Shown: positions 1 to 10,723 of the stretch, piece by piece
Numbering within the stretch: position 1 is the stretch's first letter
Layout of the letters: each line of letters begins with the position of its first letter
Assembly (NCBI RefSeq): GCF_000226095.1
Contig: NC_016472.1
Coordinates: 3,162,001-3,226,000 of the forward strand
DNA from: Thermothelomyces thermophilus ATCC 42464
Taxonomy: Eukaryota > Ascomycota > Sordariomycetes > Sordariales > Chaetomiaceae
Direction of reading: 5' to 3'
DNA: 64,000 nt
The notes under the pieces: generated by a model
What the model saw: the letters and a program-made list of their open reading frames with translations, nothing else
What the model was told of the DNA's origin: nothing
Databases searched by the model: none
Program-made: the position numbers and the translations under genes

Positions 1-2000
1 TTGAGCTCGACACCGTCGACGTTGATGGTCCCGTATATCTTGATGGGGAGTTCGTGCTTCTTGGCCCTCTCGGCAAGATCCTGGTTCTCCTCGACGACGT
101 ACTCGTACCGGCGCGGGTTGCTCGGCGTGCTGACGACCTTCTGCCAGGGGATTCCAGGACCTTCGTAAGTCAACAGGACATAGCCGCCCCCGATGGAGAA
201 CGAGGCGGCATAGTAGCCTTCGGAAGACGTGTCGGAAACCGGAGCCAGGCCGTCCCCGGTGAGCCCGACCTGGTAGACGTGGCGCTGGATCGACGACTCC
301 TTGGTCGCCACAAAGTACACAACATTCTTGTCCAGGTCCACCGCGTAGGGGGAGTCGACCACTTCCCAGTCACCCGAGGTCAGCATGACGGGCTCGGGGT
401 TGTCCAGCGGGGTGAAGTAGGCGAGATGGTTGCCATCGCCGTGGATGATGAGATCAATGTAGCCATCGTGGCTGCGACCCTTGGACGGGTCGGCCGGGAT
501 GTACTTGGTTTGATGCGTAATCTCAAACCAGCCGCCGTCGAGGGCCCTGACGTCTGTCGTCCTGACAGCTTTGCCCGTGCGAGCTGCGACGTCGACCAGG
601 ACAACGCGCATGACGTCGCTGACTCTGTTTGTCTCTTTGACCAGGACTTGACCGCCAGCCCAGACGACTTCCGTGATCAGCCGGTCGTCGTCCGCGAAGC
701 CGCCCGAGGTATCCACCGAGAAGACGTCGCCGCGTTCCACATCGTAGAACTTGAGTTCGACGACGGGATTGTGGGTACCCGCTTTGGGATACTTGATATT
801 CCTGACTTCGGGGTACAGCTCCTCGCCCGGCTCGGGTTCCGTGCCGCTGGGCCGCGAGAGGAAGTATTGAACCGGGTATTCGGGTACACCGGTCTCGTTT
901 GTACGAAGAAAGGCAATGTACTTGCCGTCCTCGGACCACCAGGTGGCGCTCGGCCCGGAAAAGACTTCTTCCTCGTATACCCAATCGGGGACTCCGTTGA
1001 ACACCTCGGAGCCACCATCCTGGGTGATCTGGACGACGCTGTCGGAGCCGACTTTGCGCAGGTACAAGTTGTTGTCTCGGGTGAAAGCAACAGCGTCACT
1101 GGTTGGGCTCCACTGCGCCAGCTGAAGACGGGCGTCGGGCTCTCCCGGAACCAGTGGCTCGGCAGTCTGCGTCTTAACGTCGAAGATCCAGTACGCTGCG
1201 TAGGACGAATGGCGCCAATTGGACTTCTCATTGGTTGCGACCAGAACTTTCTGCAGGTCCCTGCTCGGTACCACCTTGCCGACGCTGTAGCCCTTTTGGC
1301 CGTGTTCGAACCTTGCCTCTTTCATCAACGTTCTGGAGTCGGCCACTGGGGCATCGGCAGCAACGCCGGCCCCGTTTTGCGCACGGATATCCTTCACGAC
1401 GAGAAAATCCTTGCCTTCGCCCCTCTCCAACAGCAGGCCATCTTCGCCGTCGGGCCCGGCAATCCATTCTATCGAGCGGACCTCGGGGCGCCAAAAGCTG
1501 TTCAGGACTTGGTCGAGCGTGATGGCTTTTTCCGAGCCCCGCACGATGGTGGCCTGGGGGTCGTGGGCGATCTCGGAAGCGGGCTTGTAGGACTTGGTCG
1601 CGACGTAAACAAAGAGACCGGCAACCCAGGCGGACACCAGCAGACCAGCTGCAATGAGGAGCGCCCTGCGCAGTCCCCGGTCCATTCCCTTTCCCTTGAC
1701 CTCGGCATGCTGCGTCGGGTTGCCATTGCCGCTCCCGAGGAAGGGTCCGGTCTCGAGATCTTCGTACGCCGTTTCGTCTTTGAGGTCCTCATCGTCGCTC
1801 TCGCCGTTATCCCCGCGGCGGTGCTTCTCGGGAGCGGCTTTGCTGGCGGCGGCGACGCGCTCGCTGATGCGGTCGAACACGATGCTCGTCGTGGAAACCG
1901 AAGACCCTGACTCGTACGACATTCTCGCCGGACTTTGGCTCCTTTCCCTGTTCGGGCTGTGCGCGAGAGATGACTGCGGGGAGTCTCGGTAGGGGGCCAT
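1..2000 (-). CDS. dapB: Dipeptidyl aminopeptidase B (type IV, vacuolar), 3' end cut by window
   Basis: Reverse-strand frame open from the ATG at 2000 to the window edge, 666 codons without an intron. It begins [11 protein letters not shown] Ser-rich acidic cytosolic tail (about residues 1-110) is followed by a single hydrophobic signal anchor near residues 113-134 ([19 protein letters not shown]) and then the beta-propeller part of a prolyl dipeptidyl peptidase (for example the stretches [11 protein letters not shown] and [11 protein letters not shown]). This is the type II layout of fungal DapB/Dap2/Ste13, membrane serine peptidases that remove X-Pro or X-Ala dipeptides in the vacuole or late Golgi. 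The alpha/beta-hydrolase domain with the catalytic Ser-Asp-His lies beyond position 1, so activity cannot be judged here. The N-terminus is complete because the start context is good and the tail matches the family. Confidence 0.95.
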   Translation of the reverse strand, partial: MAPYRDSPQSSLAHSPNRERSQSPARMSYESGSSVSTTSIVFDRISERVAAASKAAPEKHRRGDNGESDDEDLKDETAYEDLETGPFLGSGNGNPTQHAEVKGKGMDRGLRRALLIAAGLLVSAWVAGLFVYVATKSYKPASEIAHDPQATIVRGSEKAITLDQVLNSFWRPEVRSIEWIAGPDGEDGLLLERGEGKDFLVVKDIRAQNGAGVAADAPVADSRTLMKEARFEHGQKGYSVGKVVPSRDLQKVLVATNEKSNWRHSSYAAYWIFDVKTQTAEPLVPGEPDARLQLAQWSPTSDAVAFTRDNNLYLRKVGSDSVVQITQDGGSEVFNGVPDWVYEEEVFSGPSATWWSEDGKYIAFLRTNETGVPEYPVQYFLSRPSGTEPEPGEELYPEVRNIKYPKAGTHNPVVELKFYDVERGDVFSVDTSGGFADDDRLITEVVWAGGQVLVKETNRVSDVMRVVLVDVAARTGKAVRTTDVRALDGGWFEITHQTKYIPADPSKGRSHDGYIDLIIHGDGNHLAYFTPLDNPEPVMLTSGDWEVVDSPYAVDLDKNVVYFVATKESSIQRHVYQVGLTGDGLAPVSDTSSEGYYAASFSIGGGYVLLTYEGPGIPWQKVVSTPSNPRRYEYVVEENQDLAERAKKHELPIKIYGTINVDGVEL

Positions 2001-2359
2001 GTTTGCGGCGGACAACGGATAATTACAACGTAAAATGATAGAAGCGAAAGTGGACAGGTACTTCCGTACGGTAAGTCGAGCGGCACCGTGACGTTGCACG
2101 GCGAGCAAACAAGATAGCGACTATTGATCCAACCAAACCAAATGAGTGGAATGCGGCTTGCGTATAGCAGACAGAGCCACCATGGTCAATTGGCCGGTTA
2201 TTCAGAGCCAAATCGGGGCGGACAGACTGTCGGTCGGAATGAATGGCAGGAGCTTTGATTGCGTAAAGGTACGGGGTACGGATTCATCTGTACGCGAATG
2301 ACGTGACATCGAGTGCCAAGCGCAACCCTAACCCTTCGATTCCCCAGAGCCAAGCCTGG
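2001..2359. other. Gene-free: dapB 5' side and 3' end of the methyltransferase gene
   Basis: No supported gene. It must hold the dapB promoter and the 3' UTR of the sterol-methyltransferase-like gene. A two-unit telomere-like string, AACCCTAACCCTT, lies at 2324-2336. Confidence 0.6.
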
Positions 2360-3745
2360 TCAAGATTCCAACCCACCGGCCGGTTTTCGGCAAACAAAGA
2401 CGTACATGGGCGTGAAGATGCCCATCCTCCCGCCTTGAACCACGCTCCTGGTACAGTACCACATGGTGTCCATGAGGGTCGAGACCTCCGGGGGTGCCAT
2501 GCCAACGAGGATCATCACGCGGTAAACGGCATGAGCACACCCGCGGAAGGGATCCCACATCTGGAACACCTTCCAGAAGTCGGGCCATCCGGGTATCTTC
2601 CATGCCCACCCGATATCGCCGGCGGGGCCATAGTACCACGGGGCCGGCGAGCTGCGGAACGCCATGTCCTCTTCTCGGAGGAGTTCGAACCCTGCCACAC
2701 ATTTCGCTCCTTTCAGCCCTCTTCCCCTTTACCGTCAAAAGGTGGTGGGTGTGCTTAGCGCTCAGCAACTCGACTCACCAGCCGCCCTTACCCCCGCCCG
2801 CATGTCGGGCACCCACGGCATCTTGGTGATGCCGTTGCCAAACTCGATCCAGTTGCGGACCTTGCGGTGCTCAGGGACGCTCTCGTCAAACTGCTCCGTC
2901 ATGGCAAACTCGTGAAACGTGAACGGCGCGCCTGGCTTCAGCACCCGCTTGACCTCCCTGTAGACCTCGGCCGGGTCAGGGGCGTGGCACAACGACTCGA
3001 TCGAGTATGCCGCATCGAAGGACTCGTCGGCAAACGGCAATTTCTGCTCTTCCATCAGCTTGCTGTCCTCTTCCTCTTCTCTTCCCTCTTCTTCTTCTTT
3101 TTTTTCTTCTTCTTTCCCACACAACTCATCCGCTCACTATGACAACCAGAAGCGTTTAGGTCATACCAGAAAGTCCCCCTCAATGAACGTGATCAGATGT
3201 TCCAGTCCAGCCTCCTTTGTGAGCGCCGTCCCACGTTCGACGTGCCAGGCATTGTTCGTGATGCCCATGATCCTACACCCGATGGTCGAGGCGATGGTTC
3301 TCGCTGGCCCGCCGATGCCGCATCCCAGGTCCAGAACGCGCATGTCCTTCTTGAGGCGGGCCAGCCCGGAAAACGTCTTTTCGTACGCCGTCATGCTCTC
3401 CCGGATAGAGAGGCCGGGCGTGAGGGGCGTGTAGTGGAAGTGCTGACCCCTGTGGCCTCGAGGTGTCAGCCCCGAGCCCTCGGCCCTCCGCTAAATGATG
3501 GCCTTGATGGACAGGAAGTGCTCGATCCACACATACCATCCTTGCTCGTACAGCGGCGTGACGAGATCGTAGTAGTCAGATGCTACCTGGCAGTACTTCT
3601 TCTGTCTTGCCCGCCGCTCCTCCTCGGTCGCCCAGGTGATGGCAGCAATATCGAGCTTGGACACATTCGACGGGTCCCGCGTCCAGTGCGCGAGGTACCG
3701 GTGTAGGCGGTCCTCGGCATAGCCGGCAGGCATATGAGACGCCAT
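2360..3745 (-). CDS. Sterol 24-C-methyltransferase-like (ERG6 paralogue), SAM-dependent
   Basis: Four exons on the reverse strand: 3745-3537, 3449-3167, 3058-2779, 2691-2360, giving 367 residues, close to the usual 375-380 of Erg6. Joins restore family motifs: the first junction yields LYEQGWGQHFHYTP (the sterol-methyltransferase region I, usually YEYGWGQSFHF); exon 2 has the SAM-binding motif VLDLGCGIGGPAR at about residues 108-120; exon 3 has YSIESLCHAPD; exon 4 has the C-terminal PWYYGPAGD. The branch site CTGAC precedes the intron 1 acceptor. The enzyme should methylate C24 of a sterol side chain, or a related substrate, in the ER or lipid droplets. It differs strongly from the conserved fungal Erg6 (short N-terminus, changed GWGQ flank), so I infer a paralogue, not the main ergosterol enzyme. 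The intron 2 acceptor is uncertain by one small step (3062 also possible but out of frame). Confidence 0.87.
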
Positions 3746-4549
3746 CACCTTCTCTTTTCCTCTTTTTTTCTTTCTCGTTCTTTGGTCGTTCTCGTCCGAG
3801 AGCTACCACTCAAACTACTTCGAAAAAAAAAAAAGTCTTGACAAGTCTCGTCTAGAGCGACCGAGTTGAAGAATAAGCACGATGCCTACTAAGGTATTTA
3901 TGCTGCACTCCATGTTCTGATTATGGGCGACTGCGACTTCCTAGCTCGGAATGCCCTTGGTATTGTGCTGCGCTTCCTGAATGGGGTGTTTGTGATGCCT
4001 TAGTATTGTTCCTGAAATACACGGCTGCGGAGCACCTGAAAGCACATCACTTTGGTGCTTGGAGTCTGGATTAGACCCTAACCCTTATGCTACAAACAGC
4101 AACTTGGTTTCCAGTTGATTAATCCGCCGGCAGCTTCATTTGGAAGGGAGGGGCGTGGGATGGCTCCTTACCGGAAGCCGGCCCGGGGATATCGGTCGGC
4201 GACCCCACAATTCCAAACTGGCGACACGGAAGGACACTCCCTTGAGGAAACGGGGCTTCATGGGGCAGATTCCGCCATTGAGGGCGATCATTTTAAAGCT
4301 CTGCACGCGGTGCGTGATGCCGCTCGCCAAACACGCCATAATTCAGCCGAAATAAACAAGATCGACATGCCGCTGCCTTGATAAGACGATCTGGAAAATG
4401 GGGGGATCTCGAGTGAATGGGGATATATCAAGGGGAGGGAACCTCCATCCTGGCGAAGAGTGAGAATGTGTTTGTGTCATCATCATCAGAAGACGAAACG
4501 GGCCCCGAGCCTGAAGGTACGGGATTAGTTCAAGTACAACAGAGGCGCC
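3746..4549. promoter_or_regulatory. Divergent intergenic region, methyltransferase-like / GH131
   Basis: No gene. It is the shared upstream region of two divergent genes. Visible: a telomere-like ACCCTAACCCTT at 4075-4086, one CreA-type site on the reverse strand (CCCCAC at 4203-4208, read GTGGGG) and a TATA-like GATATATC near 4423-4430, about 120 bp before the GH131 start. A single CreA match is weak evidence for carbon repression. Confidence 0.45.
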
Positions 4550-5712
4550 ATGCACTCCACCACCACGCTCCTCAGCCTCCTCTCCGCAGCCGCGGCAGCC
4601 AACGGCGCCTCCCTGCCCCGGGACAGCGTGTGCGGCGCGGCCGCCGAGATCCAGTGCCCCATCGTCTTTGACGGCCGGGTCAGCGCCGACGCCCAGCCGA
4701 CCGACTTCGACAGCGCCAGCACCTCCATCTTCAACCCGGACTACGTCAAGGGCAACAACCTCAAGTGGAGCGATATCCTGCAGTTCCCCGACGCCGGAAC
4801 CACCCACTTCGACAACGAGACCCACAAGCCCTTCGAGGTCACCCTCAGCGACGAGAGCATTTTCCAGTCCCAGCAGGGCTTCCGCCGCGCCGGCCTGCAG
4901 TTCAACGGCGACACCAACAACGGCAGCCCCGGCTCCCAGGGCGTCAAGACCATCCACTTCAGTGTCAAGATCGACCCCCAGCGGGGCCTGAACCTGAGCC
5001 ACGAGTATATCCTCGTCTGGCACGAAGCGGCTGATTGTATGTCGTACAAGGTCCCCCCCACCCCCAACAACTCCCCCCCTCCACAACACCCTTTATATTG
5101 TCCAAAAAGGAAAGAAAGAAAGAAATAAATAAATAAAAAGTAAGAAATAAAAAAAACTGACAAATCCTGCTTTCTTTTATGATTAGACTCGGCCAACCAG
5201 TTCAACTTCGAGACCGGCACCATTATCGGTCAGGAGGGTCTCCCAAAAGACACCTACAAGGTCCTTAACCGCAACAACCAGCAGATCTGGTCGACGCCCA
5301 TCCTCGAGGACCAATGGCAGAACTTTGCCATCACTCTCGACTTCAACCAGAAGTAAGTCTCGCCTTTACTTTATTTTCCCCTCCCCCTTTCCCGTTGGGT
5401 CTTGTCGGCGAAGAGAACATTCCGGGAGGACCCACTTTGCTCTAAAGAGCCAGCAACTGACAGGGGCCGCCGCCCTTCACCAGCACTCTCCAAGTGTACT
5501 ACTCCGAGGCCGACGAACCCCTCGAGAGCGTCACCGACGTCGTGTCCAACAACAACGCGGGAGAGGGTCAGTACCAGATCGGCCTGCTCAAGAAGCCCAC
5601 CGGCACCGACGACGTCGTCAACTCGGGATACCAGGAGAGCGGCATCGACGAGGGTCTCATCTACGGCAGCCTGTTCGTCGAGGACAGCGCCAACGGGTGT
5701 GTCTCGCTGTAA
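4550..5712 (+). CDS. Secreted glycoside hydrolase family 131 (beta-glucanase)
   Basis: Three exons, 4550-5036, 5187-5352 and 5484-5712, total 293 residues. The joins give HEAADYSANQFNFETG and DFNQNTLQVYYSEAD in frame. The first about 20 residues (MHSTTTLLSLLSAAAAANGA) are a signal peptide. The body matches the GH131 pattern: PIVFDGRVSADAQPTDFD, FNPDYVKGNNLKWSDIL, the GFRRAGLQF stretch, then KTIHFSVKIDP and NLSHEYILVWHEA. The C-terminus is IYGSLFVEDSANGCVSL. GH131 enzymes act on beta-1,3/1,6- and beta-1,4-glucans, so this is probably a secreted plant- or fungal-wall glucanase. No CBM1 cellulose-binding module follows; the frame ends after the catalytic domain. Family identification is from memory of the motif order and not from a search. 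Confidence 0.85.
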
Positions 5713-8541
5713 AGAGAAGGGGCCAGCCTCCTTTCTTCCATTCATCACTAGAGCGGTCAAGAGATATAGACTTGGTTGGCTTCCTTGGCTTCTGTATCGC
5801 GCGGACAAGAAGTCTTACTTTCTTCCAAAGACAAACAATCAACTGCCAGATGGCCATCTCTCTAAACATAGCTCATCCCCAGCCACCTATCTCTCTCCTC
5901 TGTGCATCTCTCATCGTCACGTTCCTGATATGGTTCCTTGCATTTTCTTGCTCCACCCCCCCCTTCTGCCCACAAGTTCCTCCCTTTTTCTTACAACAGG
6001 TTTCATAGAATCCCTGATGCTCCATCCAACCCCCTCAAACCCCAAAATGCTACCCTTGCTCGCCATCTCGATGTCCCGCTGAGGGACGGGCTCCAGCGCC
6101 TCGTCACGCGTGTGCCTGTCCACCTGCCACACCAACGTTGAAGTAGGCGCCCGTCTGCCTCCGTCCAAGCCGCAATGCCCTGTCAGCTACGAGGGGTCGA
6201 CGTCGGCGCCCATCGTCCTTGTGAATCAGACCCGTTGCGGGCCCTGTCTTTTGGAGACCTCTGTCTGTGTGTTTGGGAACGGGGGAGGGTGGGTTTCGTG
6301 GGAGGGGGCGTAGCGAGAGACGTATACCGGTTACAGCCACTGGGAAGTAACGTATGAGCTTCGAAGCGCGTTACCACAGAGTCAAGGGAAACTATTGAGC
6401 AAATTGGAGCGGAGTTGGGTGGCGGCACCTCAACGAGCTCGGAAAAAAAACAAGGACGACGACGGGCTGACGTGATGAGCATTGTGATGGCGACGTTGAG
6501 GATGGTGACCATCGTGTCATTTCGATCTCCAGCGCTTCGTTTGTCACTCAGGTTGCTGGGTCTCAGTGACTTCATCCCCCATGATGCGATGAGTCGGTTT
6601 GCGTGTTCCTCGACTCTGGATTGGGAAGGAAGTTCAAGAGTGCGAGAAGCAGTTGATGGGTACCTGTATTGGCTGCAGGTCACCATTACGGTTATCCAAG
6701 CTGGACAGAGCTGAAGAGAATCAAGGATTGAGGTTTAGAGGGAATCACGTATGACCAAGAACCGCTGGTTATTTTGCGCCTTCCTTCAGCAAGAGGACTC
6801 TTTGAAGCACGCTCAGCTGCACCTGCTCTCCAGGTTTTTGGTAACTGCTTCCACTTCGAATTCACTCAGGCAGGGCAGCTACAAACCTTTTCAGAGCCTT
6901 ATTAGCCCGTGCCAACAGAAGACACTTGCGAAGATAGGTTTCATCATCGCACGGAGACATCCCACCATACGTAAATCAGTGACATCGACGCTTTGATGTC
7001 CCGTAGAGAGGATATATCCGACACACTGCTCTCGTAAAGTCCGGTAACCTTCCGTGAAGAGCTATTAGGCACCCGCTTCTGGTGTAAAACTTAAACGACG
7101 TCTTTCAACGACAGAATATAGAACGCCATGCTGTATTTCGGTAGTTCCAGGTTCAGGGAGATGGCAGCAAAACACCCTAGTTACGTTAGGGCACCAACAA
7201 AGCCGAGCGTCCCAGGAGGAGGCGCCGAGCGAAGAGCAGCATCTCGGAGTGTCAGAATGATAGCCCTGCTTATAGTCCTTACTTCCGTGTTGGCTCATCT
7301 CTACAGACAGAGTTAGGCTCTAGGCCAGTGATACAGAGTCCTGTCCTAAGTATATCCACTAGTAGGCTGGTTTACGTTGGACTCGGCCGCCACCTACCTC
7401 ATCTTGGGTCAAACCGGAGCTTGCAGGTGTTCTAAATTCGGACTTCCAGGCACGAGAAGCAACGAGGCGCGTCCGATGGATAGCTGCAGCGAACACGACA
7501 CACTGAACTGCAGAACTCAACGGATGGCCATGCGACGGGGAAGATGCCATGTGTATGTACCCGATCGGGCGGGCTCAGGCATGAACAGCCCGCACGGCCA
7601 CCGGCCTCCTCGTCGACATGCACTCGGTCGACGGTCGTCCCGCCCCGCTGCCGGCAAACGCTCTCCGCCTTTTCGATCTCGGATAGTTTGCAGATGCTGA
7701 CTGGCACAGCTGCTGCAGCTCGATTCTGCGCAGAGCCTGCCGCCCCACCGCCAACGCAGCACTTGGCAGCTGGCAGCTCCCCTTCCCTGGACGCATCCTG
7801 GAAGCTAGAAAACCTGGGGTCTGCCCGCAGTTTTTCTTCCTTCTCTCCTCTTTTCTTCTTCTCTCTTCCCTCTTCAATTCTTTCCACGGCCTGTTTCTGG
7901 CCAGCTTGCGGTGGACGCCGGATCTGGAGAGCGGTGAGTTCAAGATTGAGTGGAGCCGGCTGCTCAGCGGGTCGGGCAATAAGGTACTCCGTACCCAGCC
8001 CCGAGTGCCCAAGGAACCGGGGTTCGGCAAACGACCGCGGCGCTGGGGTCTCCTTGTGGCCCGTTTCGGAGATCACCATTTCAGGGCCCTGGTCCCAAGA
8101 ACGGCGTCTGCCACTTCCCTGTCGCAATCACGAAATTTTTCCTTCCAACACGCTGTGAAAAGGAAACCACGGAGCGGGCGTCGTCATCGACTACGCTTCG
8201 ATTACGTCTCCCGACCAGGCAGCAGGTACGCAAAAGCCCAATTCAGCCAAGCTCCATTGGAAAACGCAGCCCAGTGGGTACTGCGCTGAAAACGCGCTAC
8301 CCCTGAGTGGACCGCAAGGGCCACTTTATTTTTATTCGTGCCGAAAACTGAGACCCGCGTTTTTGCCAGATCTCGCAATCGAGAGCCAACAATACGACGC
8401 CGCGTAGACGCCTTCCTTCCGCCGCATCGCGCTTTGAAAAAACAGCGACGACACCAAGCTACTGCGACTGTCTCTGCAACAGATTTCCTTTGCGCATTCT
8501 GCCTCAATTTTCTTTGCTCCGTCAATACACCACTTCCCACA
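5713..8541. other. Gene-poor stretch between GH131 and PRA1
   Basis: Nearly 2.8 kb without a frame that looks coding. Several frames of 60-230 codons at 7430-8290 are open on both strands, but they lack family motifs and mirror one another. One TACTCCGTA copy lies at 7985-7993. The last few hundred bases before 8542 (pyrimidine-rich, CAATACACCACTTCCCACA before the ATG) look like the PRA1 leader. Confidence 0.5.
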
Positions 8542-9072
8542 ATGGCACGGATACAGATCCCGATAGACGTCTTGACGTCGCGCCTGAACCTCAACGAGCG
8601 CTTCAACAGCGTGCGCTCTGGGTCGCTTGCCAGCCGCTTCTCGAATATGCGGCCGCTGTCCGAGTTCTTTGACGTCAAGCGCGTCAGCAAGCCCGCCAAC
8701 TTTGCCGAGATGCAGTCGCGCGTCAACTACAACCTCGGCCACTTCTCGAGCAACTACGCCGTCGTGTTCGCCATGCTCTGCATCTACGGCCTGCTTACCA
8801 ACTTCTGGCTGCTCTTCGACATCATCTTTGTCGTCGTCGGCATGTTCATAATCGGAAAGCTCGAGGGTCGTGACCTCGAGTTCGGCCAGCAGCGCTTCTC
8901 GACGGTGCAGCTGTACACGGGTCTCTACGTCATCGCCATCCCGATCGCCCTGATCTCGGGCGTCTTCGGCACCATGATGTGGCTGATTGGCGCGAGCGGC
9001 GTGGTCATCCTCGGCCACGCCGCCCTCTTGGACAAGCCGATCGACGAGGCTTTTTCCGGGGAGGCGGTCTAG
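8542..9072 (+). CDS. PRA1-family protein (prenylated Rab acceptor, Yip3-like)
   Basis: Single exon of 176 residues from ATG 8542 to TAG 9070-9072. The N-terminal part (IDVLTSRLNLNERFNSVR, then RPLSEFFDVKRVSKPANF) is followed by RVNYNLGHFSSNYAVVF, the diagnostic PRA1 stretch, and two pairs of hydrophobic segments near residues 72-110 and 125-165. PRA1/Yip3 proteins sit in ER and Golgi membranes and bind prenylated Rab GTPases, helping to release them from GDI for delivery to membranes. Length and topology are normal for the family. The next coding region begins within tens of bases downstream on the same strand, an unusually tight spacing. Confidence 0.93.
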   Translation: MARIQIPIDVLTSRLNLNERFNSVRSGSLASRFSNMRPLSEFFDVKRVSKPANFAEMQSRVNYNLGHFSSNYAVVFAMLCIYGLLTNFWLLFDIIFVVVGMFIIGKLEGRDLEFGQQRFSTVQLYTGLYVIAIPIALISGVFGTMMWLIGASGVVILGHAALLDKPIDEAFSGEAV

Positions 9073-9107
9073 GTGGTCGGCCGCGAGCTCCCAAACCTGC
9101 GCCCCCA

Positions 9108-10334
9108 TGGGGAAGACCATCGAGGCGCGAGAGGAGGACGTACGAGGCGCGCCACGGGGATGAGGAGGAGGAGGAGGAGGAGAGGTGGTGGGAGCTTGGC
9201 CAACGGGTTGTGGAGGAGGTGGATAGCCACGATGATTCGGAGACGCAGGGCGCCGGGCCGGCAACGAGGGCATTGGGCCATCGGTTTAGCAGTGATCCGC
9301 TTCGAGTTACGGGGTTAGCTCTGGGAAATAATAGGGACGGTAATTCTCGGTCGCGGAGGGGCTATGCACATCAGAACGAGGAGGATGACGAGACGACGGA
9401 TGAGTCGGACGAGGATTCGGACGAGGAGGACGGTGTTCGGCTGCCCTTATTGGACCCGGAGGAGGAGGCGCTAGCCGACGCGGCGATGGCCCGGATCCGA
9501 CGGGCCCAGGCCAAGGGCAAGCAGGACGTCAAGTTGACCAAGGAGGAGCTGGCTGCCTATCAGCGGCGGCTGCAGCGCATGGAGATGGAGGCGCGCAGAC
9601 AACGGCGGGAGCAGCGGGTTGCGATTCCCATCTCGCAGCTCGATCCGAGTTTCCGGCAGAAGCGGCCGTCAGCGGAAGACGGTAGCCCTCCACCGCAGCA
9701 GCCCCCGCCTGAGCCGGGGGTGGAGCGACACGCAACCTATCCACCCATGGGCTACTTCCCGCCGCCCTCATCACGAAGCCGACCGCGCTCTGGAACGACA
9801 TCATCAACAAGACCGCCGAGTCGCGCCGCCACGGACCGCGAGCAGAGTTCCTCGCCGTTCACGTATACCTATGTCCGCGCCGAGCAGCCTGCAACGGTTC
9901 ACCAGCCGTCAGAAACGGATCCTTTCCAGTACATGACGGCAGGCACGCGCACGTCGTACCATGCTGCTGCTGCTGCTGCTGCTGCTCCTCCTCCTTCTGC
10001 TGCTGCTGCTTTGACCGTGCGGAACAGCATTGCGGAGGTTGACGACATCTACGCGAGCTATGGCTCCGGAGGTGGCGCCAGCCGCCGGCACAGTGGCGAG
10101 TCGTCGGACGACGTCGATGATCGTCCACGCGGAGCGAGGGTCGTCTCCGGAAGCAGCCGGTCTCGGCACAAAGACGGCGCTGATAGCCGGCGAGAACCGG
10201 CGCCGGAGCCGCGATCGTCTCGTGATCGAACGCCGCCGCCAGTAAAGAAATCATCCGCGGCCGTGTCCTCTCCGGTGGCGAAGCGCAAATCTATATCGGG
10301 CAGCACCAAGTCCGGGCGGAAGAAGGGGAAATAG
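9108..10334 (+). CDS. Disordered, charged conserved fungal protein; 5' end unresolved
   Basis: Open frame to TAG 10332-10334, about 400 residues. Order of parts: Glu-rich and Asp/Glu-rich tracts (TTDESDEDSDEEDG), a basic helical segment (LTKEELAAYQRRLQRME then EARRQRREQRVAIPISQLDP), Pro-rich and Ser/Arg-rich regions (PPMGYFPPPSSRSRPRSG), a poly-Ala run coded by GCT repeats near 9963-9990, and a basic tail (KSGRKKGK). I recall similar low-complexity proteins in Sordariomycetes with the RVAVPLSQ-like core, of unknown function and sometimes named after PRA1 because of adjacency. No in-frame ATG precedes the acidic tract: the first one is at 9486, while the frame clearly looks coding earlier. So either translation starts at 9486, or an upstream exon is joined by a splice I cannot see (an out-of-frame ATG at 9107 is a candidate). 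Confidence 0.6.
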   Translation, partial: WGRPSRRERRTYEARHGDEEEEEEERWWELGQRVVEEVDSHDDSETQGAGPATRALGHRFSSDPLRVTGLALGNNRDGNSRSRRGYAHQNEEDDETTDESDEDSDEEDGVRLPLLDPEEEALADAAMARIRRAQAKGKQDVKLTKEELAAYQRRLQRMEMEARRQRREQRVAIPISQLDPSFRQKRPSAEDGSPPPQQPPPEPGVERHATYPPMGYFPPPSSRSRPRSGTTSSTRPPSRAATDREQSSSPFTYTYVRAEQPATVHQPSETDPFQYMTAGTRTSYHAAAAAAAAPPPSAAAALTVRNSIAEVDDIYASYGSGGGASRRHSGESSDDVDDRPRGARVVSGSSRSRHKDGADSRREPAPEPRSSRDRTPPPVKKSSAAVSSPVAKRKSISGSTKSGRKKGK

Positions 10335-10723
10335 TCGTTTGTTCGTCCTCGTCGTCGTCTCAATCCAACTCGTGAGAGTCTGCTGTGCAGAAATACCTAG
10401 TGGTCGAGTTCTACTATCCCTAATGATTGGTGGGAAGAGTGGCTGGCATTTTAATGATAGACTCGGATTGTGCTTAAAATAGACCCGTTTGTTTGGCCCG
10501 TAACATCGGCTCTCTTGATCACTGTGTGTGTCGCGAATTGAAGAGATAAGAGAAAGAAATTTGGTTAAATAGTCAAGCATACCCAACGCCCTTTATAGCA
10601 ACTATGTTCCACCCACTACCCTACCTAAGACGTATCCAGTTTCCATCATCACTAGTCATCTCTCGTCATCATCGTCATCATCGTCATCGTCATCACCGAT
10701 CATCATCATTCCGTTTTCGTCAG
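10335..10723. other. Convergent 3' region
   Basis: About 390 bp between the stop codons of two convergent genes. It holds CAT/CGT-rich low complexity at about 10666-10700 and no gene. Confidence 0.5.

Noticed and set aside
54-1910. Forward-strand open frame of 618 codons
   Set aside because: It is the complement of dapB; the reverse-strand frame has the membrane anchor and peptidase motifs, the forward one has none.
5700-6100. Possible CBM1 module after the GH131 domain
   Set aside because: The frame ends at 5712 after the family's normal C-terminus and no cysteine pattern of CBM1 is found downstream.
7432-8158. Opposed frames of about 200-230 codons
   Set aside because: Mirror pair without motifs, in the upstream region of PRA1.
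8979-9107. Extension of the disordered protein back into the PRA1 coding region
   Set aside because: The apparent start codon there is GTG, not ATG, and the segment overlaps the conserved PRA1 frame.
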